DNA from: Streptomyces sp. SAI-127
Lineage (GTDB): Bacteria > Actinomycetota > Actinomycetes > Streptomycetales > Streptomycetaceae
Length of the DNA stretch: 64,000 bases
NCBI RefSeq assembly: GCF_029894425.1
Contig: NZ_JARXYJ010000001.1
Coordinates: 620,001-684,000 of the forward strand
Reading direction: 5' to 3'
The notes beneath the pieces were generated by a model. The model worked only from the letters and a program-made list of their open reading frames with translations. It did not search any database and was not told the DNA's origin. The position numbers and the translations under genes are program-made. How positions within the stretch are numbered: the stretch's first letter is position 1; each line of letters starts with the position of its first letter. This document shows, piece after piece, positions 7,062 through 16,136 of the stretch.

Positions 7062-8774
7062 ATGTCCCAGAGCTCGGTCGGCAGTGCTCGCATGTGGCGC
7101 CGTCTCGTGCCCGGGCTCGCTGCGCTGCTCGGCTATCGGCGCTCGTGGCTGAAGGGCGACGTCCTGGCCGGAGTGACGGTGGCCGCGTATCTCGTGCCCC
7201 AGGTGATGGCATACGCGGGCGTGGCCGGCCTGCCGCCGGTCGCCGGACTGTGGGCGATCCTGCCCGCGCTCGCCCTGTACGCCCTGCTGGGCTCCTCCCG
7301 ACTCCTTTCGGTCGGCCCCGAGTCGACGACCGCGCTGATGACGGCGACAGTGGTCGGTCCGTTGGCCGCAGGAGATCCGGCGCGTTACGCGACGCTGGCG
7401 GCCACGCTCGCGATCGCGGTCGGTCTGTTGTGCGTGGTGGCATGGGCGGCGCGGCTCGGCTTCGTCGCGGACCTGCTGTCCCGGCCGGTGCTGATCGGGT
7501 ATCTGGCGGGCGTCGCACTGATCATGATCGTGGACCAGCTCCCCAAACTCACCGGTGTCCGGACGACAGGCTCGGCATTCTTCACTCAACTGTGGTCCTT
7601 TGCAGGGAACTTGCCGCGGATCCACCTGGCCACGGTGTTGTTCTCCGTCGCGGCGCTCGGGGTCCTCTTCACGGTGGCCCACCTCTTCCGCACCGTTCCC
7701 GGTCCCCTGCTCGTCGTGGTGTTCGGCACGGCCGCGGTGTCCGTCTTCGACCTCGACGGCCGATACGGCATCAAGGTGATCGGCGATGTCCCCTCGGGCC
7801 TGCCCACCGTGGCTGTGCCGGACCTGACCGAGTTGCCGCACCTGGTGCTCCCGGCCTTGGGTGTCCTCCTGGTCGGCTACACGGATTTCATCCTCACCGC
7901 GCGGGCCTTCACCAAGCGCGACGACGGGGACTCCCGGCTCGACCCCAACCAGGAGTTCCTCGCACTGGGCGCCGCCAACCTCGGCGCGGGCACGCTGCAC
8001 GGCTTCCCGGTCAGCAGCAGTGCCAGCCGTACCGCGCTGGCCTCCTCAGCCGGCGGTCGCAGCCAGGCGTACTCGCTGGTGGCCGGCGCGGCTGTCCTGT
8101 CGGTCCTGCTCTTCCTGAGCCCCCTGCTGTCTCGCACGCCAACGGCAGTCCTCGGCGCGCTCGTCGTCTACGCGGCGGTCCGCATGATCGACCTGGCGGG
8201 CTTCCGACGGCTGGCGTCCTTCCGCCGCCGGGAACTCCTTCTGGCGCTCGGCTGCCTGGCCGGGGTCCTCGCCCTCGACATCCTGTACGGCGTGCTGGTC
8301 GCTGTCGGTCTGTCCGTGGCCGAACTGCTCACCCGGGTGGCCCGCCCGCACGACGCCGTCGAGGGCCTGGTGCCCGGCGTGGCCGGCATGCACGACATCG
8401 ACGACTACCCGCAGGCCCGCACCATCCCCGGCCTGCTCGTATACCGCTACGACTCCCCTCTCTTCTTCGCCAACGCCGAGAACTTCCGCCGCCGGGCCCT
8501 GGCCGCCGTCGACGAACAGACCGAACCGGTCCGCTGGTTCGTCCTCAACACCGAGGCCAATGTGGAGGTCGACATCACCGCTTTGGACGCGGTCGACGAA
8601 CTCCGCCGCGAGCTCGCCCACCGCGGCATCGTCTTCGCCCTCGCCCGCGTCAAGCAGGACCTGCTGGACGACCTGACGGCGTACGGCTTGGCGGACACCG
8701 TCGGCAGCGAGCGGATCTTCCCGACCCTGCCCACGGCCGTGACCGCTTACCGGACGTGGAGCGGCGATCAGTAG
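7062..8774 (+). CDS. SulP-family anion transporter with STAS domain
   Basis: A 570-aa inner-membrane protein of the SLC26/SulP family (sulfate, bicarbonate or other anion transport). Hydrophobic segments run from about residue 35 to 430 and start with the family motif WLKGDVLAGVTVAAYLVPQVMAYA. NLGAGTLHGFPVSSSASRTAL near 310 is the conserved core. A cytoplasmic STAS domain covers about 454-565. The usual serine/threonine region reads VEVDITALDAVDEL. The ATG at 7062 has GAGGAGG 5 nt upstream; an ATG at 7036 is a weaker alternative. SulP genes next to USP genes are a recurrent arrangement; the substrate cannot be told from sequence. Confidence 0.9.
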   Translation: MSQSSVGSARMWRRLVPGLAALLGYRRSWLKGDVLAGVTVAAYLVPQVMAYAGVAGLPPVAGLWAILPALALYALLGSSRLLSVGPESTTALMTATVVGPLAAGDPARYATLAATLAIAVGLLCVVAWAARLGFVADLLSRPVLIGYLAGVALIMIVDQLPKLTGVRTTGSAFFTQLWSFAGNLPRIHLATVLFSVAALGVLFTVAHLFRTVPGPLLVVVFGTAAVSVFDLDGRYGIKVIGDVPSGLPTVAVPDLTELPHLVLPALGVLLVGYTDFILTARAFTKRDDGDSRLDPNQEFLALGAANLGAGTLHGFPVSSSASRTALASSAGGRSQAYSLVAGAAVLSVLLFLSPLLSRTPTAVLGALVVYAAVRMIDLAGFRRLASFRRRELLLALGCLAGVLALDILYGVLVAVGLSVAELLTRVARPHDAVEGLVPGVAGMHDIDDYPQARTIPGLLVYRYDSPLFFANAENFRRRALAAVDEQTEPVRWFVLNTEANVEVDITALDAVDELRRELAHRGIVFALARVKQDLLDDLTAYGLADTVGSERIFPTLPTAVTAYRTWSGDQ

Positions 8775-9190
8775 GCCGCCGGGGAGCCGTCCTGCACAGC
8801 GCCACGCTTGCCAGGGCGCCTGATGTCGCCGCTCACCCACGTCGGTTGCAGCGGACAGGGCCGAAGGACCGAGGGCGTGGAGCCCGGCAAGGGGTGTCGG
8901 CAGTGGAGGTCGGAGAGCGCCGTACCGAGAAGCAGACCGTGCTCGGAGACGGCGCGGAAGGGAGGCTCCTTGCTGGGCGTACGGTCGTGGATGGTCCGTG
9001 GAGCGACCTGGGCGCGCTCGCAGACGGCCGCGATGGTGAAAGCGTCGTACCCGCCCTCCCAAGTCGATGGGGCGACTGACCGGGCGCGCGAGACGGCCTC
9101 GCCGCACAGGTCGGACTGTCGCCTTCGCTCCATCCTCCGATAGACGGCCGGACGTCGGCGGAGACGGTCGACAGGGCGACCGTCAGTCAA
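8768..9190 (-). pseudogene. TetR-family regulator, decayed
   Basis: The minus strand encodes GGYDAFTIAAVCERAQVAP and SKEPPFRAVSEHGLL, a recognisable TetR helix-turn-helix (usual form: GYDATTVAEVCRRAGVSPRTFFxYFPSKEALF). The N-terminal helix before it and the whole ligand-binding domain after it are missing; the rest of the 140-aa reading frame is proline/arginine-rich and looks non-coding. Key positions are changed (the usual aromatic YF replaced by RT). Its 3' end overlaps the SulP stop by 7 bp. Best read as a remnant; there is no other gene in 8775-9271. Confidence 0.5.
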
Positions 9191-9271
9191 GGCTCATGCA
9201 CCAGGGGGCGTCCGCCGCAAAAAGACGTCAGGTCGATCACCTCGCGTGGGGGGCACCGCAGCCTCCGCGGC

Positions 9272-10291
9272 TCAGGCCGGGTTGCGGCCGATGAAGAACT
9301 CGCGGAAAGGGTCCATGCTCGGTTCGAGACCGGCGTCGACGAGGCCCTTGCGCAGGGCGTTCATCTGGGCGTCGTGGATGCGCTGGGTGGGCATGCGCAG
9401 CGGGCCGCCGTTGTAGCCCTGGAGCCAGCCCTGGAACTTCCATGCCTGGCGGTTGATGAAGGCGCCGCCGTGCAGGGCCGGGGCGAGCCCTCCCTTGATC
9501 TTGCGGGCCGGGTGGAGCTGCCAGTAGATCTCGGCGGCGTCGTCGTACTTGCCCTCCCGCAGCAGCTGGAAGACGCGCGGGATCATCGGGCCGTAGTACT
9601 CGTGGTCGCTGGTGGCGGAGAACTGGAGCGGCATGATCTGCGACAGCGGGATCAACTCCCCCTCGATGGGCATCGAGATGACGACCTCGTCACCGAAGTG
9701 ACGGTGGCACTCGATGACGCTCTGGATGCTGGGGAAGCCGCCCTCGGCCTTGATGGCGACGATGTTGGGGCAGTCGTCGAGCAGGCGACGGATCAGGTGT
9801 ACGGGGATGTCGGAGGGGTGGATGCGCGGGCTGAAGCCCCACAGGTACATCGGGAAGAGCATGACACCGAGGTTCGTCGCGTCGCAGACGGCCTTGGTGT
9901 AGTCGTAGATCTCCTGCTCGGACTCGGGGTAGAAGTTCGGCGGGTACGACAGCAGCACCAGTTCGGCGCCCGCCTCCTCCGCGCCCTTCACGGCCTCGAT
10001 GTTCTGCTCCAGGTTGTTCCAGCTGGCGTGGTGGGTGAGCAGCAGCCGGTCGCCGGCCTCGTCCTTGATGACGCGCAGGAAGTCCAGGTACTCGGGGAGC
10101 TGGATGGAGACCTCCGAGACGCCGAGGGTGCCCATGAAGCCGTGCTCGATGGCGAGGCGGGTGTCGTGGCGGATCGCCTTCTCGTTGATCGCCGTCAGGT
10201 CGGCCGTGAAGGACGGGATCGTGCAGTTGACGACGCCGACGAGGTTCTCGCGCGCCCAGTCGCGGGCTTCGGCGCGGGTGTAGCGGGCCAT
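9272..10291 (-). CDS. DHDPS/NAL-family aldolase or hydratase-aldolase
   Basis: A 339-aa class I aldolase-fold protein. The Schiff-base lysine is K181 in NIVAIKAEGG; LLSYPPNFYPES at 114-124 matches the family's TPYY region. The second usual motif (YNxPxRT) is replaced by MLFPMYLWGFSPRIHPS, so this is not dihydrodipicolinate synthase proper. Family members that act on aromatics include hydratase-aldolases that release pyruvate from ring-cleavage products. The ATG at 10291 has AAGGAG upstream. It is the last gene of the long catabolic unit, 20 bp after the aldehyde dehydrogenase. A retro-aldol step after ring cleavage is the likely job (inference). Confidence 0.85.
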   Translation of the reverse strand: MARYTRAEARDWARENLVGVVNCTIPSFTADLTAINEKAIRHDTRLAIEHGFMGTLGVSEVSIQLPEYLDFLRVIKDEAGDRLLLTHHASWNNLEQNIEAVKGAEEAGAELVLLSYPPNFYPESEQEIYDYTKAVCDATNLGVMLFPMYLWGFSPRIHPSDIPVHLIRRLLDDCPNIVAIKAEGGFPSIQSVIECHRHFGDEVVISMPIEGELIPLSQIMPLQFSATSDHEYYGPMIPRVFQLLREGKYDDAAEIYWQLHPARKIKGGLAPALHGGAFINRQAWKFQGWLQGYNGGPLRMPTQRIHDAQMNALRKGLVDAGLEPSMDPFREFFIGRNPA

Positions 10292-10311
10292 GGTGCGCTC
10301 CTTGCAGGTGA

Positions 10312-11817
10312 TCAGGTGGATTCGTGGGCGGAGGCGGGGGTCTTCGCGCCTTCCCAGGCGAGGTACTTGAGCTCCAGGAACTCGTCGAGGCCGTAGACCG
10401 AGCCCTCGCGGCCGACGCCGGACTGCTTGACCCCGCCGAAGGGGGCGGTCTCGTTGGAGATCAGACCGGTGTTGATGCCGACCATGCCCGCTTCCAGGGC
10501 GGCGGCGACGCGCCAGATGCGCTCGGCGTCCTTGGCGAACAGGTAGGCGGCCAAGCCGAATTCGGTGTCGTTGGCCATGCGGACCGCGTCGCTCTCCTCG
10601 GTGAACCGCAGCAAAGGGGTGACCGGGCCGAAGGTCTCCTCGCGGGTGACGGCCATCTCGGCGGTGACGCCGGTCAGCACGGTCGGCTCGTAGAACAGGC
10701 CGCCTCGTGCGTGGCGCCTGCCGCCGTGCAGGACCACGGCCCCGTGGGCAACGGCGTCGGCGACGTGGGACTCCACCTTCGCCACCGCGTCCTCGTCGAT
10801 GAGCGGGCCCTGCTGGACGCCCTCGTCGAAGCCGTCGCCGACGGCGAGGGCGCAGACCCGCTCGGCGAGTCTCTTCGCGAACGCGTCGTGGATCCCGTCC
10901 TGCACGTAGACACGGTTGGCGCTGATGCACGCCTGGCCGGTGTTGCGGTACTTGGTGGCGATCAGGCCCTCGACCGCCTCGTCGAGGTCGGCGTCGTCGA
11001 AGACGAGGACGGGCGCGTTGCCGCCCAGCTCCATCGACGTCTTCTTCACGGTCTGCGCCGCCTGGGCCAGCAGCAGCCTGCCGACCTCGGTGGAGCCCGT
11101 GAAGGTGATCTTGCGGACCAGAGGGTTGCCCGTCAGCTCGGGGCCGATCTCGCGCGGGTCACCGGTGACCACGTTGAACACGCCCGCCGGGATGCCCGCC
11201 CGGTCGGCGAGTTCGGCGAGCGCCAGGGCGGTCAGCGGGGTCTGCTCGGCGGGCTTGAGGACCATCGTGCAGCCCGCGGCCAGCGCGGGTCCCGCCTTGC
11301 GGGTGATCATCGCGGCGGGGAAGTTCCACGGGGTGATCGCCGCGCACACGCCGACCGGCTCCTTCAGGACGACGATCCTGCGCGATGCCTCCGGCGCCTC
11401 CATGACGTCACCCCGGATGCGCTTGGCCTCTTCGGCGAACCACTCCAGGAACGACGCCGCGTACGCGACCTCGCCGACGGCCTCCGCATACGGCTTGCCC
11501 TCCTCCAGGACGATCAGCCGGGCGAGGTCCTCGGCGTGCTCGGTGACCAGGTCGAACCAGCGCCGCAGGAGCCGGGACCGCTCCTTGGCCGGGCGTGCTC
11601 GCCAGGCCGGCAGCGCGTGGTGCGCCGCCTCGATCGCCGCGGTGGTCCAAGTGCGGTCCAGGAGCGGCACTTCGGCCAGCAGGTCGCCGGTGGACGGGTT
11701 GTGTACGGCGAGGGTGGCGTCGGTGGTGATCCAGGTGCCGTCGACGTAGGCGGCGCTCTTCAGCAGGGACGGGTCGTCGAGTTCTCTGCGCACGGCATTG
11801 CTCACGGGGTCGCTCAT
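10312..11817 (-). CDS. NAD(P)-dependent aldehyde dehydrogenase (succinate/glutarate-semialdehyde type)
   Basis: A 501-aa enzyme oxidising an aldehyde to an acid. All key residues are present: N165 in PWNF, E263 in SMELGG and the nucleophile C297 in GQACIS. The best fit is the GabD-like subgroup (ITPWNFPAAMITRKAGPALAAG). The ATG at 11817 overlaps the stop of the upstream gene (ATGA), showing translational coupling. In this pathway it would oxidise the aldehyde released by the neighbouring aldolase. The precise substrate is not readable from sequence. Confidence 0.92.
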   Translation of the reverse strand: MSDPVSNAVRRELDDPSLLKSAAYVDGTWITTDATLAVHNPSTGDLLAEVPLLDRTWTTAAIEAAHHALPAWRARPAKERSRLLRRWFDLVTEHAEDLARLIVLEEGKPYAEAVGEVAYAASFLEWFAEEAKRIRGDVMEAPEASRRIVVLKEPVGVCAAITPWNFPAAMITRKAGPALAAGCTMVLKPAEQTPLTALALAELADRAGIPAGVFNVVTGDPREIGPELTGNPLVRKITFTGSTEVGRLLLAQAAQTVKKTSMELGGNAPVLVFDDADLDEAVEGLIATKYRNTGQACISANRVYVQDGIHDAFAKRLAERVCALAVGDGFDEGVQQGPLIDEDAVAKVESHVADAVAHGAVVLHGGRRHARGGLFYEPTVLTGVTAEMAVTREETFGPVTPLLRFTEESDAVRMANDTEFGLAAYLFAKDAERIWRVAAALEAGMVGINTGLISNETAPFGGVKQSGVGREGSVYGLDEFLELKYLAWEGAKTPASAHEST

Positions 11818-12794
11818 TTCGAGACCGGGGAGATGGTGACGGGCAGTTCGGTGCCCAGGGACAGTTCTGCGGCCCGCCGGACGCACATCGCGGCGACGGC
11901 GAGATCCTGCGCCGCCGAGCCGACGGACTTGTAGATCACGACCGCGGCGGGGTCGTCCGCCGGTCGGCCGGACGCGCGACCGGAGACGACGTCGGCGAGC
12001 GGGACCACCTTTCCGGCGAGGTCGACGCCCGCCTTCCTCGCCGCGATCAGGTCCCCCGTGTCCTCGGTGACCTCGTCGGCCATGTCGGCGACGATCATCT
12101 CGGCGCGGGCGATCACCTCGGTCGACAGTTCGCGCTGCTCGGGAAGGGTGGATCCGATCGACACGACCGTGACGCCGGCCGGGACCTCCCGCAGGGTCGG
12201 CTGCTCGTCGCGGGAGCGGGCCGCGCAGATCACCAGGTCGGCATCGGCGACGGCCGCCTCGGGGCTCTCCGCGGTGGCGAGCGGCAGCCCGAGATCGGCG
12301 AGTTCCCGGGTGAAGCGGGTGCGGCTGGCCGGGTTGGGGCTGAACACCGTGACGGACGACAGCGTGCGGGTCGCCGCCAGTGCCCGGACGTGGTTCTGCG
12401 CCTCGAAGCCGGATCCGATCACAGCCACGCGCAGGGGGCCGGCGGGGGCGAGCAGGTCGGCGGCGAGCGCCGAGGTGGCGGCGGTACGGAAACCGGTGAT
12501 GGAGTGACCGTCCAGAAGTGCCGTCAGCTCCATGCTCTCCTGGTCGAACAAAGGGATCAGATACGAGGCACGCCGGTGCCGCGGTGAGGCGGCGATCAGC
12601 TTGGCCCCCATGGGACCGCCGTCGCCGGGCACACCGCTGAGCGTGCGCAGCCACAGGCCGTCTCCGCGAGCCATCGTGCGCGACGGGAAGCGGGACTCGT
12701 CGGGCGGTGCGGCGTAGGCGCTGCGCAGCGCCGCGATGGCATGGGCCCAGTCGAAGGCGGCTCTGACGTCGGCGTCGGTGAGAAAGACGGTCAT
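11814..12794 (-). CDS. Ornithine cyclodeaminase/mu-crystallin-family protein
   Basis: A 326-aa NAD(P)-binding protein. GPLRVAVIGSGFEAQNHVRAL near residue 120 is the dinucleotide fold. TGFRTAATSALAADLLA and VSIGSTLPEQRELS fit the OCD/mu-crystallin family, whose members are cyclodeaminases, amino-acid dehydrogenases or imine reductases. The ornithine-specific residues cannot be confirmed by eye. It lies 36 bp downstream of the CoA-transferase B gene and overlaps the aldehyde dehydrogenase by 4 bp. A nitrogen-handling enzyme in a ring-cleavage cluster hints that the substrate or an intermediate carries nitrogen (inference). Confidence 0.87.
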   Translation of the reverse strand: MTVFLTDADVRAAFDWAHAIAALRSAYAAPPDESRFPSRTMARGDGLWLRTLSGVPGDGGPMGAKLIAASPRHRRASYLIPLFDQESMELTALLDGHSITGFRTAATSALAADLLAPAGPLRVAVIGSGFEAQNHVRALAATRTLSSVTVFSPNPASRTRFTRELADLGLPLATAESPEAAVADADLVICAARSRDEQPTLREVPAGVTVVSIGSTLPEQRELSTEVIARAEMIVADMADEVTEDTGDLIAARKAGVDLAGKVVPLADVVSGRASGRPADDPAAVVIYKSVGSAAQDLAVAAMCVRRAAELSLGTELPVTISPVSK

Positions 12795-12830
12795 CTCGGG
12801 GCTCCGTGCGGGATGAAAGGGCGGCGGGAA

Positions 12831-13481
12831 TCAGCAGGCGGCCGTGACGGCGACGGTGTGCAGCGGCGCGCCGGTGCGGGCGCGGATGTCCTCGACGGTG
12901 GCTCCGGGTGCTGTCTCGACGAGCGCGAGGCCTGTCGGCGTGATGTCCAGGACGCCGAGGTCGGTGATGATGCGGTGGACGCACCGCTCCCCTGTCAACG
13001 GCAGGGAGCATTCCTCGACGATCTTGGGCGTGCCGTCCTTGGCGATGTGGTCCATCAGGACGATGACGCGCCGGGCGCCGTGGACGAGGTCCATGGCGCC
13101 GCCCATGCCCTTGACCATCTTTCCGGGAATCATCCAGTTGGCCAGGTCGCCGTTGGCCGACACCTGCATGGCGCCAAGGACGGCGGTGTCGATGTGCCCG
13201 CCGCGGATCATCCCGAAGGACAGCGAGGAGTCGAAGAACGAGGCGCCGGGCAGCACCGTCACGGTCTCCTTGCCGGCGTTGATCAGGTCGGGGTCGACCT
13301 CGTCCTCGGTGGGATAGGGCCCGGTGCCGAGGATGCCGTTCTCGGAGTGCAGCACGACATGCACACCGGCCGGCAGATGGCCGGGGATCAGGGTCGGCAG
13401 GCCGATGCCGAGGTTGACGTAGGAGCCGTCGGTGAGTTCGGCGGCGGCGCGGGCGGCCATCTGGTCGCGGGTCCAGGCCAT
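12831..13481 (-). CDS. 3-oxoacid CoA-transferase, subunit B
   Basis: A 216-aa beta subunit. It contains [11 protein letters not shown] and the catalytic glutamate E47 in [11 protein letters not shown], which forms the CoA thioester. It moves CoA from succinyl-CoA to a 3-oxoacid (3-oxoadipate or acetoacetate type), giving a thioester ready for thiolysis. The ATG shares one base with the stop of subunit A (TGATG), so the two are translated together. No thiolase is in the cluster, so the last step must be encoded elsewhere. Confidence 0.93.
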   Translation of the reverse strand: MAWTRDQMAARAAAELTDGSYVNLGIGLPTLIPGHLPAGVHVVLHSENGILGTGPYPTEDEVDPDLINAGKETVTVLPGASFFDSSLSFGMIRGGHIDTAVLGAMQVSANGDLANWMIPGKMVKGMGGAMDLVHGARRVIVLMDHIAKDGTPKIVEECSLPLTGERCVHRIITDLGVLDITPTGLALVETAPGATVEDIRARTGAPLHTVAVTAAC

Positions 13482-14263
13482 CAGGTACGTACCGTTCCTC
13501 GTGTCGGAGACGCGGAGATCGAAAGGCGCTCGACCGGCTTGTCGGCTGCCTCTTCAGCGGTGAGGGCCACGACCCGCTGGACGAAGATGCCGGGCAGGTG
13601 CACCTCCTCGGGACGCAGCTCCCCCGGCTCCACGAGTTCCTCCACCTCGGCGACGGTGATGCGGCCGGCCATCGCGGCGAGCGGGTTGAAGTTGGCGGCG
13701 GACCTACGGAAGACGAGGTTGCCGTGCCGGTCGCCGCGCCAGGCTCGTACCAGGGCGAAGTCGGTGGTGATGCCGTGCTCCAGGACGTGGGTACGGCCGT
13801 CGAAGCCGCGGGTCTCCTTGGGCGGCGAGGCCACGACGACCGAGCCGTCGGCCGCATGGCGCCAGGGCAGTCCACCCCGCTCCACCTGTGTGCCGACGCC
13901 GGCCGGGGTGTAGAAGGCGGGGATGCCCGCCCCGCCCGCGCGCAGCCGCTCGGCCAGCGTGCCCTGCGGAACCAGCTCCACCTCCAGCTCGCCGGCCAGG
14001 TACTGGCGGGCGAACTCCTTGTTCTCGCCGACGTAGGAGCCGGTCACCCGGGCGATGCGGCCCGCGGCCAGGAGAACGCCGAGACCGCGGCCGTCGACTC
14101 CGCAGTTGTTGGAGACGACCTTCAGACCGTCCGCGCCCTGTTCGTGCAGGGCACGGACGAGGACTTCGGGTACGCCGCTGAGGCCGAAGCCACCGACGGC
14201 CAGCGAGGCGCCGTCCGGAATGTCGGCGACCGCCCTCGCTGCACTGGTGCTGACCTTGTTCAT
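13481..14263 (-). CDS. 3-oxoacid CoA-transferase, subunit A
   Basis: A 260-aa alpha subunit with the glycine-rich [31 protein letters not shown] and [10 protein letters not shown] stretches of this family. It forms the CoA-transferase with the overlapping B gene. The ATG at 14263 has AGGGCCTT-type upstream sequence with only weak ribosome binding complementarity. It lies 43 bp after the SDR gene in the same direction. Confidence 0.93.
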   Translation of the reverse strand: MNKVSTSAARAVADIPDGASLAVGGFGLSGVPEVLVRALHEQGADGLKVVSNNCGVDGRGLGVLLAAGRIARVTGSYVGENKEFARQYLAGELEVELVPQGTLAERLRAGGAGIPAFYTPAGVGTQVERGGLPWRHAADGSVVVASPPKETRGFDGRTHVLEHGITTDFALVRAWRGDRHGNLVFRRSAANFNPLAAMAGRITVAEVEELVEPGELRPEEVHLPGIFVQRVVALTAEEAADKPVERLSISASPTRGTVRT

Positions 14264-14306
14264 TTGCGAAGGCCCTTTCTGGTGGCGGCACGGCCCAGGG
14301 TGCCGG

Positions 14307-15059
14307 TCATGGCGTCGCCGGTCGCAGGGCGTCCGAGACGGACTTGGCTCCGCCGTGCGCGGTGAGGCCGCCGTCGACGGCGATCTCCGCGCCGGTGATG
14401 AACGACGACTCGTCCGACAGCAGGAAGACGATCAGTGGGGCGACCTCGTCGACGGTGCCGGTGCGGCCGAGCGGGGTCTCGCGGATGTTGGCCTCGCGGA
14501 AGGCGGGGGCGGCGGAGGCGGTCATCTCGGTCTCGATGTAGCCGGGGTGGATCGTGTTGACGCGGATTCCGCGCGGGCCGAGTTCCAGCGCCGCCGTCCG
14601 GGACAGCCCGCGCAGGCCCCACTTGCTGACGGTGTACGCCACCGGGTAGTGGGCGGTGAGCGCGGCGGAGGAGCCGACATTGACGATCGAGGCGCCGGGC
14701 GGCATCAGCGGGGCGAGGTGCTGGATGCCGAGCAGCGGGCCGGTGACGTTGACGGCGTGGACGCGGTCGAAGTCCTCGGGGCGTACGTCTCCGAGCCGGG
14801 CCCGCCAGGTGATGCCCGCGTTGTTGACCAGGCCGTGGACCTGCCCGTACGCCTCCTTCAACTCGGCGGCGAGATCGGCCCAGTCCTGTTCGCTGGTGAC
14901 GTCGAGACGGCGGCAGCCGGGTGCCTCGGTCACATCGGTGGCGATCACCCGGGCGCCCTCGCGGGTCAGTGCCTCGGCCTCGGCGGCACCCTGGCCGCGG
15001 GCCGCGCCGGTGACCACGACCACCTTGCCCAGCAGCCGCTTGGCGTGCAGGTCCGTCAT
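14307..15059 (-). CDS. SDR-family NAD(P)-dependent oxidoreductase
   Basis: A 250-aa classical short-chain dehydrogenase. It has the cofactor motif TGAARGQG (17-24), NNAG (79-82), catalytic S130/S131, and Y142-x3-K146 in [22 protein letters not shown] after the active site is typical. The aspartate in ATDVTE suggests a preference for NAD over NADP. The ATG overlaps the stop of the FAH gene by 4 bp. In ring-cleavage clusters such enzymes often oxidise a dihydrodiol or an alcohol; the exact step is unknown. Confidence 0.92.
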   Translation of the reverse strand: MTDLHAKRLLGKVVVVTGAARGQGAAEAEALTREGARVIATDVTEAPGCRRLDVTSEQDWADLAAELKEAYGQVHGLVNNAGITWRARLGDVRPEDFDRVHAVNVTGPLLGIQHLAPLMPPGASIVNVGSSAALTAHYPVAYTVSKWGLRGLSRTAALELGPRGIRVNTIHPGYIETEMTASAAPAFREANIRETPLGRTGTVDEVAPLIVFLLSDESSFITGAEIAVDGGLTAHGGAKSVSDALRPATP

Positions 15060-16015
15060 GGCCGCTCCCGGCTGCGGCGCCGGCCGGCCGGCAGCGGCAC
15101 GGGATCGGCGCCGGGGACGACGGTGTTGGTGAGTGTGCCGATGCCCTCGACGGTGAGCGAGACGGTGTCGCCGGGCTCCAGCGGCGGCGGAGTCCGCTCG
15201 CCCCGCAGCCCCCACAGCTCGGCGAGGCAGCCGCCGTTCCCGCACGTGCCGGAGCCCAGGACGTCACCCGGCACGACCCGGGTGCCACGGGAGGCGTAGG
15301 CGACCATCTCCTCGAAGGTCCAGCTCATGTTGGACAGCAGGTCCTTGCCGACCACCTGCCCGTTGACCTCGGCGGTCAGGGCCAGCCGCAGAAAGCCCTC
15401 CGCGTCCCGGTACGGCTCCAGTTCGTCGGCGGTGACCAGGTACGGGCCGAGGGTGGTGGCGGTGTCCTTGCCCTTGCAGGGGCCGAGGCCGACCTTCATC
15501 TCGGCGGACTGGAGGTCACGCGCGGACCAGTCGTTGAAGACCATGTAGCCGACGATGTGCTCACGGGCCTGCTCGGGGGTGAGGTCGCGGCCCTCGCGGC
15601 CGATGACGGCGGCGACTTCGAGTTCGAAGTCCAGGGCCTGGGACCCCGGCGGCATGGGAATGTCGTCGTGCGGCCCGAACACGGCGTGGGGGTTGGTGAA
15701 GTAGAAGGTCGGCGCGGCGTACCAGGCGTCCGGCACTCCGCTCGCTCCGTCGACCGAGCTTCGTACGCCCTCGACGTGCTCCTCGAAGGTGACGAAGTCC
15801 CGTATGGAGGCCGGCCGGAGCGGTGGCAGCAGTCGCACCTCGGCGACGTGCGGTCCGGCCGGGGCGTCCAGGGCCGTGGCCCCCGCTTCGGAGAGGGCTC
15901 CTGCTGTGATCAGTTCGGTGAGGGTGCGCTCGCCGGGGACCGGGTGGAGGCGGCCGTCCTCGCCGACGACGGCGACCTGGCGCTGGTGTCGGTGCTCGTA
16001 TGCGGCGAAACGCAT
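15056..16015 (-). CDS. Fumarylacetoacetate hydrolase (FAH)-family protein
   Basis: A 319-aa FAH-fold enzyme. The metal-binding pair is in ALDFELEVAAVIG (E-x-E, about residues 132-134), and the third ligand is in VFNDWSARDLQ. FAH relatives cleave C-C bonds in beta-diketo acids, or decarboxylate/hydrate oxalocrotonate-type products, in meta-cleavage pathways. This copy differs from the second FAH protein at 20309 in length and sequence, so they probably catalyse different steps. Coupled by ATGA overlap to the SDR gene. Confidence 0.9.
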   Translation of the reverse strand: MRFAAYEHRHQRQVAVVGEDGRLHPVPGERTLTELITAGALSEAGATALDAPAGPHVAEVRLLPPLRPASIRDFVTFEEHVEGVRSSVDGASGVPDAWYAAPTFYFTNPHAVFGPHDDIPMPPGSQALDFELEVAAVIGREGRDLTPEQAREHIVGYMVFNDWSARDLQSAEMKVGLGPCKGKDTATTLGPYLVTADELEPYRDAEGFLRLALTAEVNGQVVGKDLLSNMSWTFEEMVAYASRGTRVVPGDVLGSGTCGNGGCLAELWGLRGERTPPPLEPGDTVSLTVEGIGTLTNTVVPGADPVPLPAGRRRSRERP

Positions 16016-16136
16016 GTGCGTGCTCCAGGCTCTGGGATACGGGGGTTTCGGGGTTCTCGGGGGCGGGAGGCACCGGGGGCGCGGCGGGCAGCCAGGGCGG
16101 GACAGGACGTGCCGCGCCCCCGGAAATGAAGGGGGA

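Noticed and set aside
9272..10291. Lysine-biosynthetic dihydrodipicolinate synthase
   Set aside because: The Schiff-base lysine is present, but the YNxPxRT motif is replaced and the neighbours are aromatic-degradation genes.
10312..13875. 1187-codon open frame spanning three enzymes
   Set aside because: Only its last 501 codons (aldehyde dehydrogenase) are coding; the upstream part is an out-of-frame shadow of the OCD-like and CoA-transferase genes.
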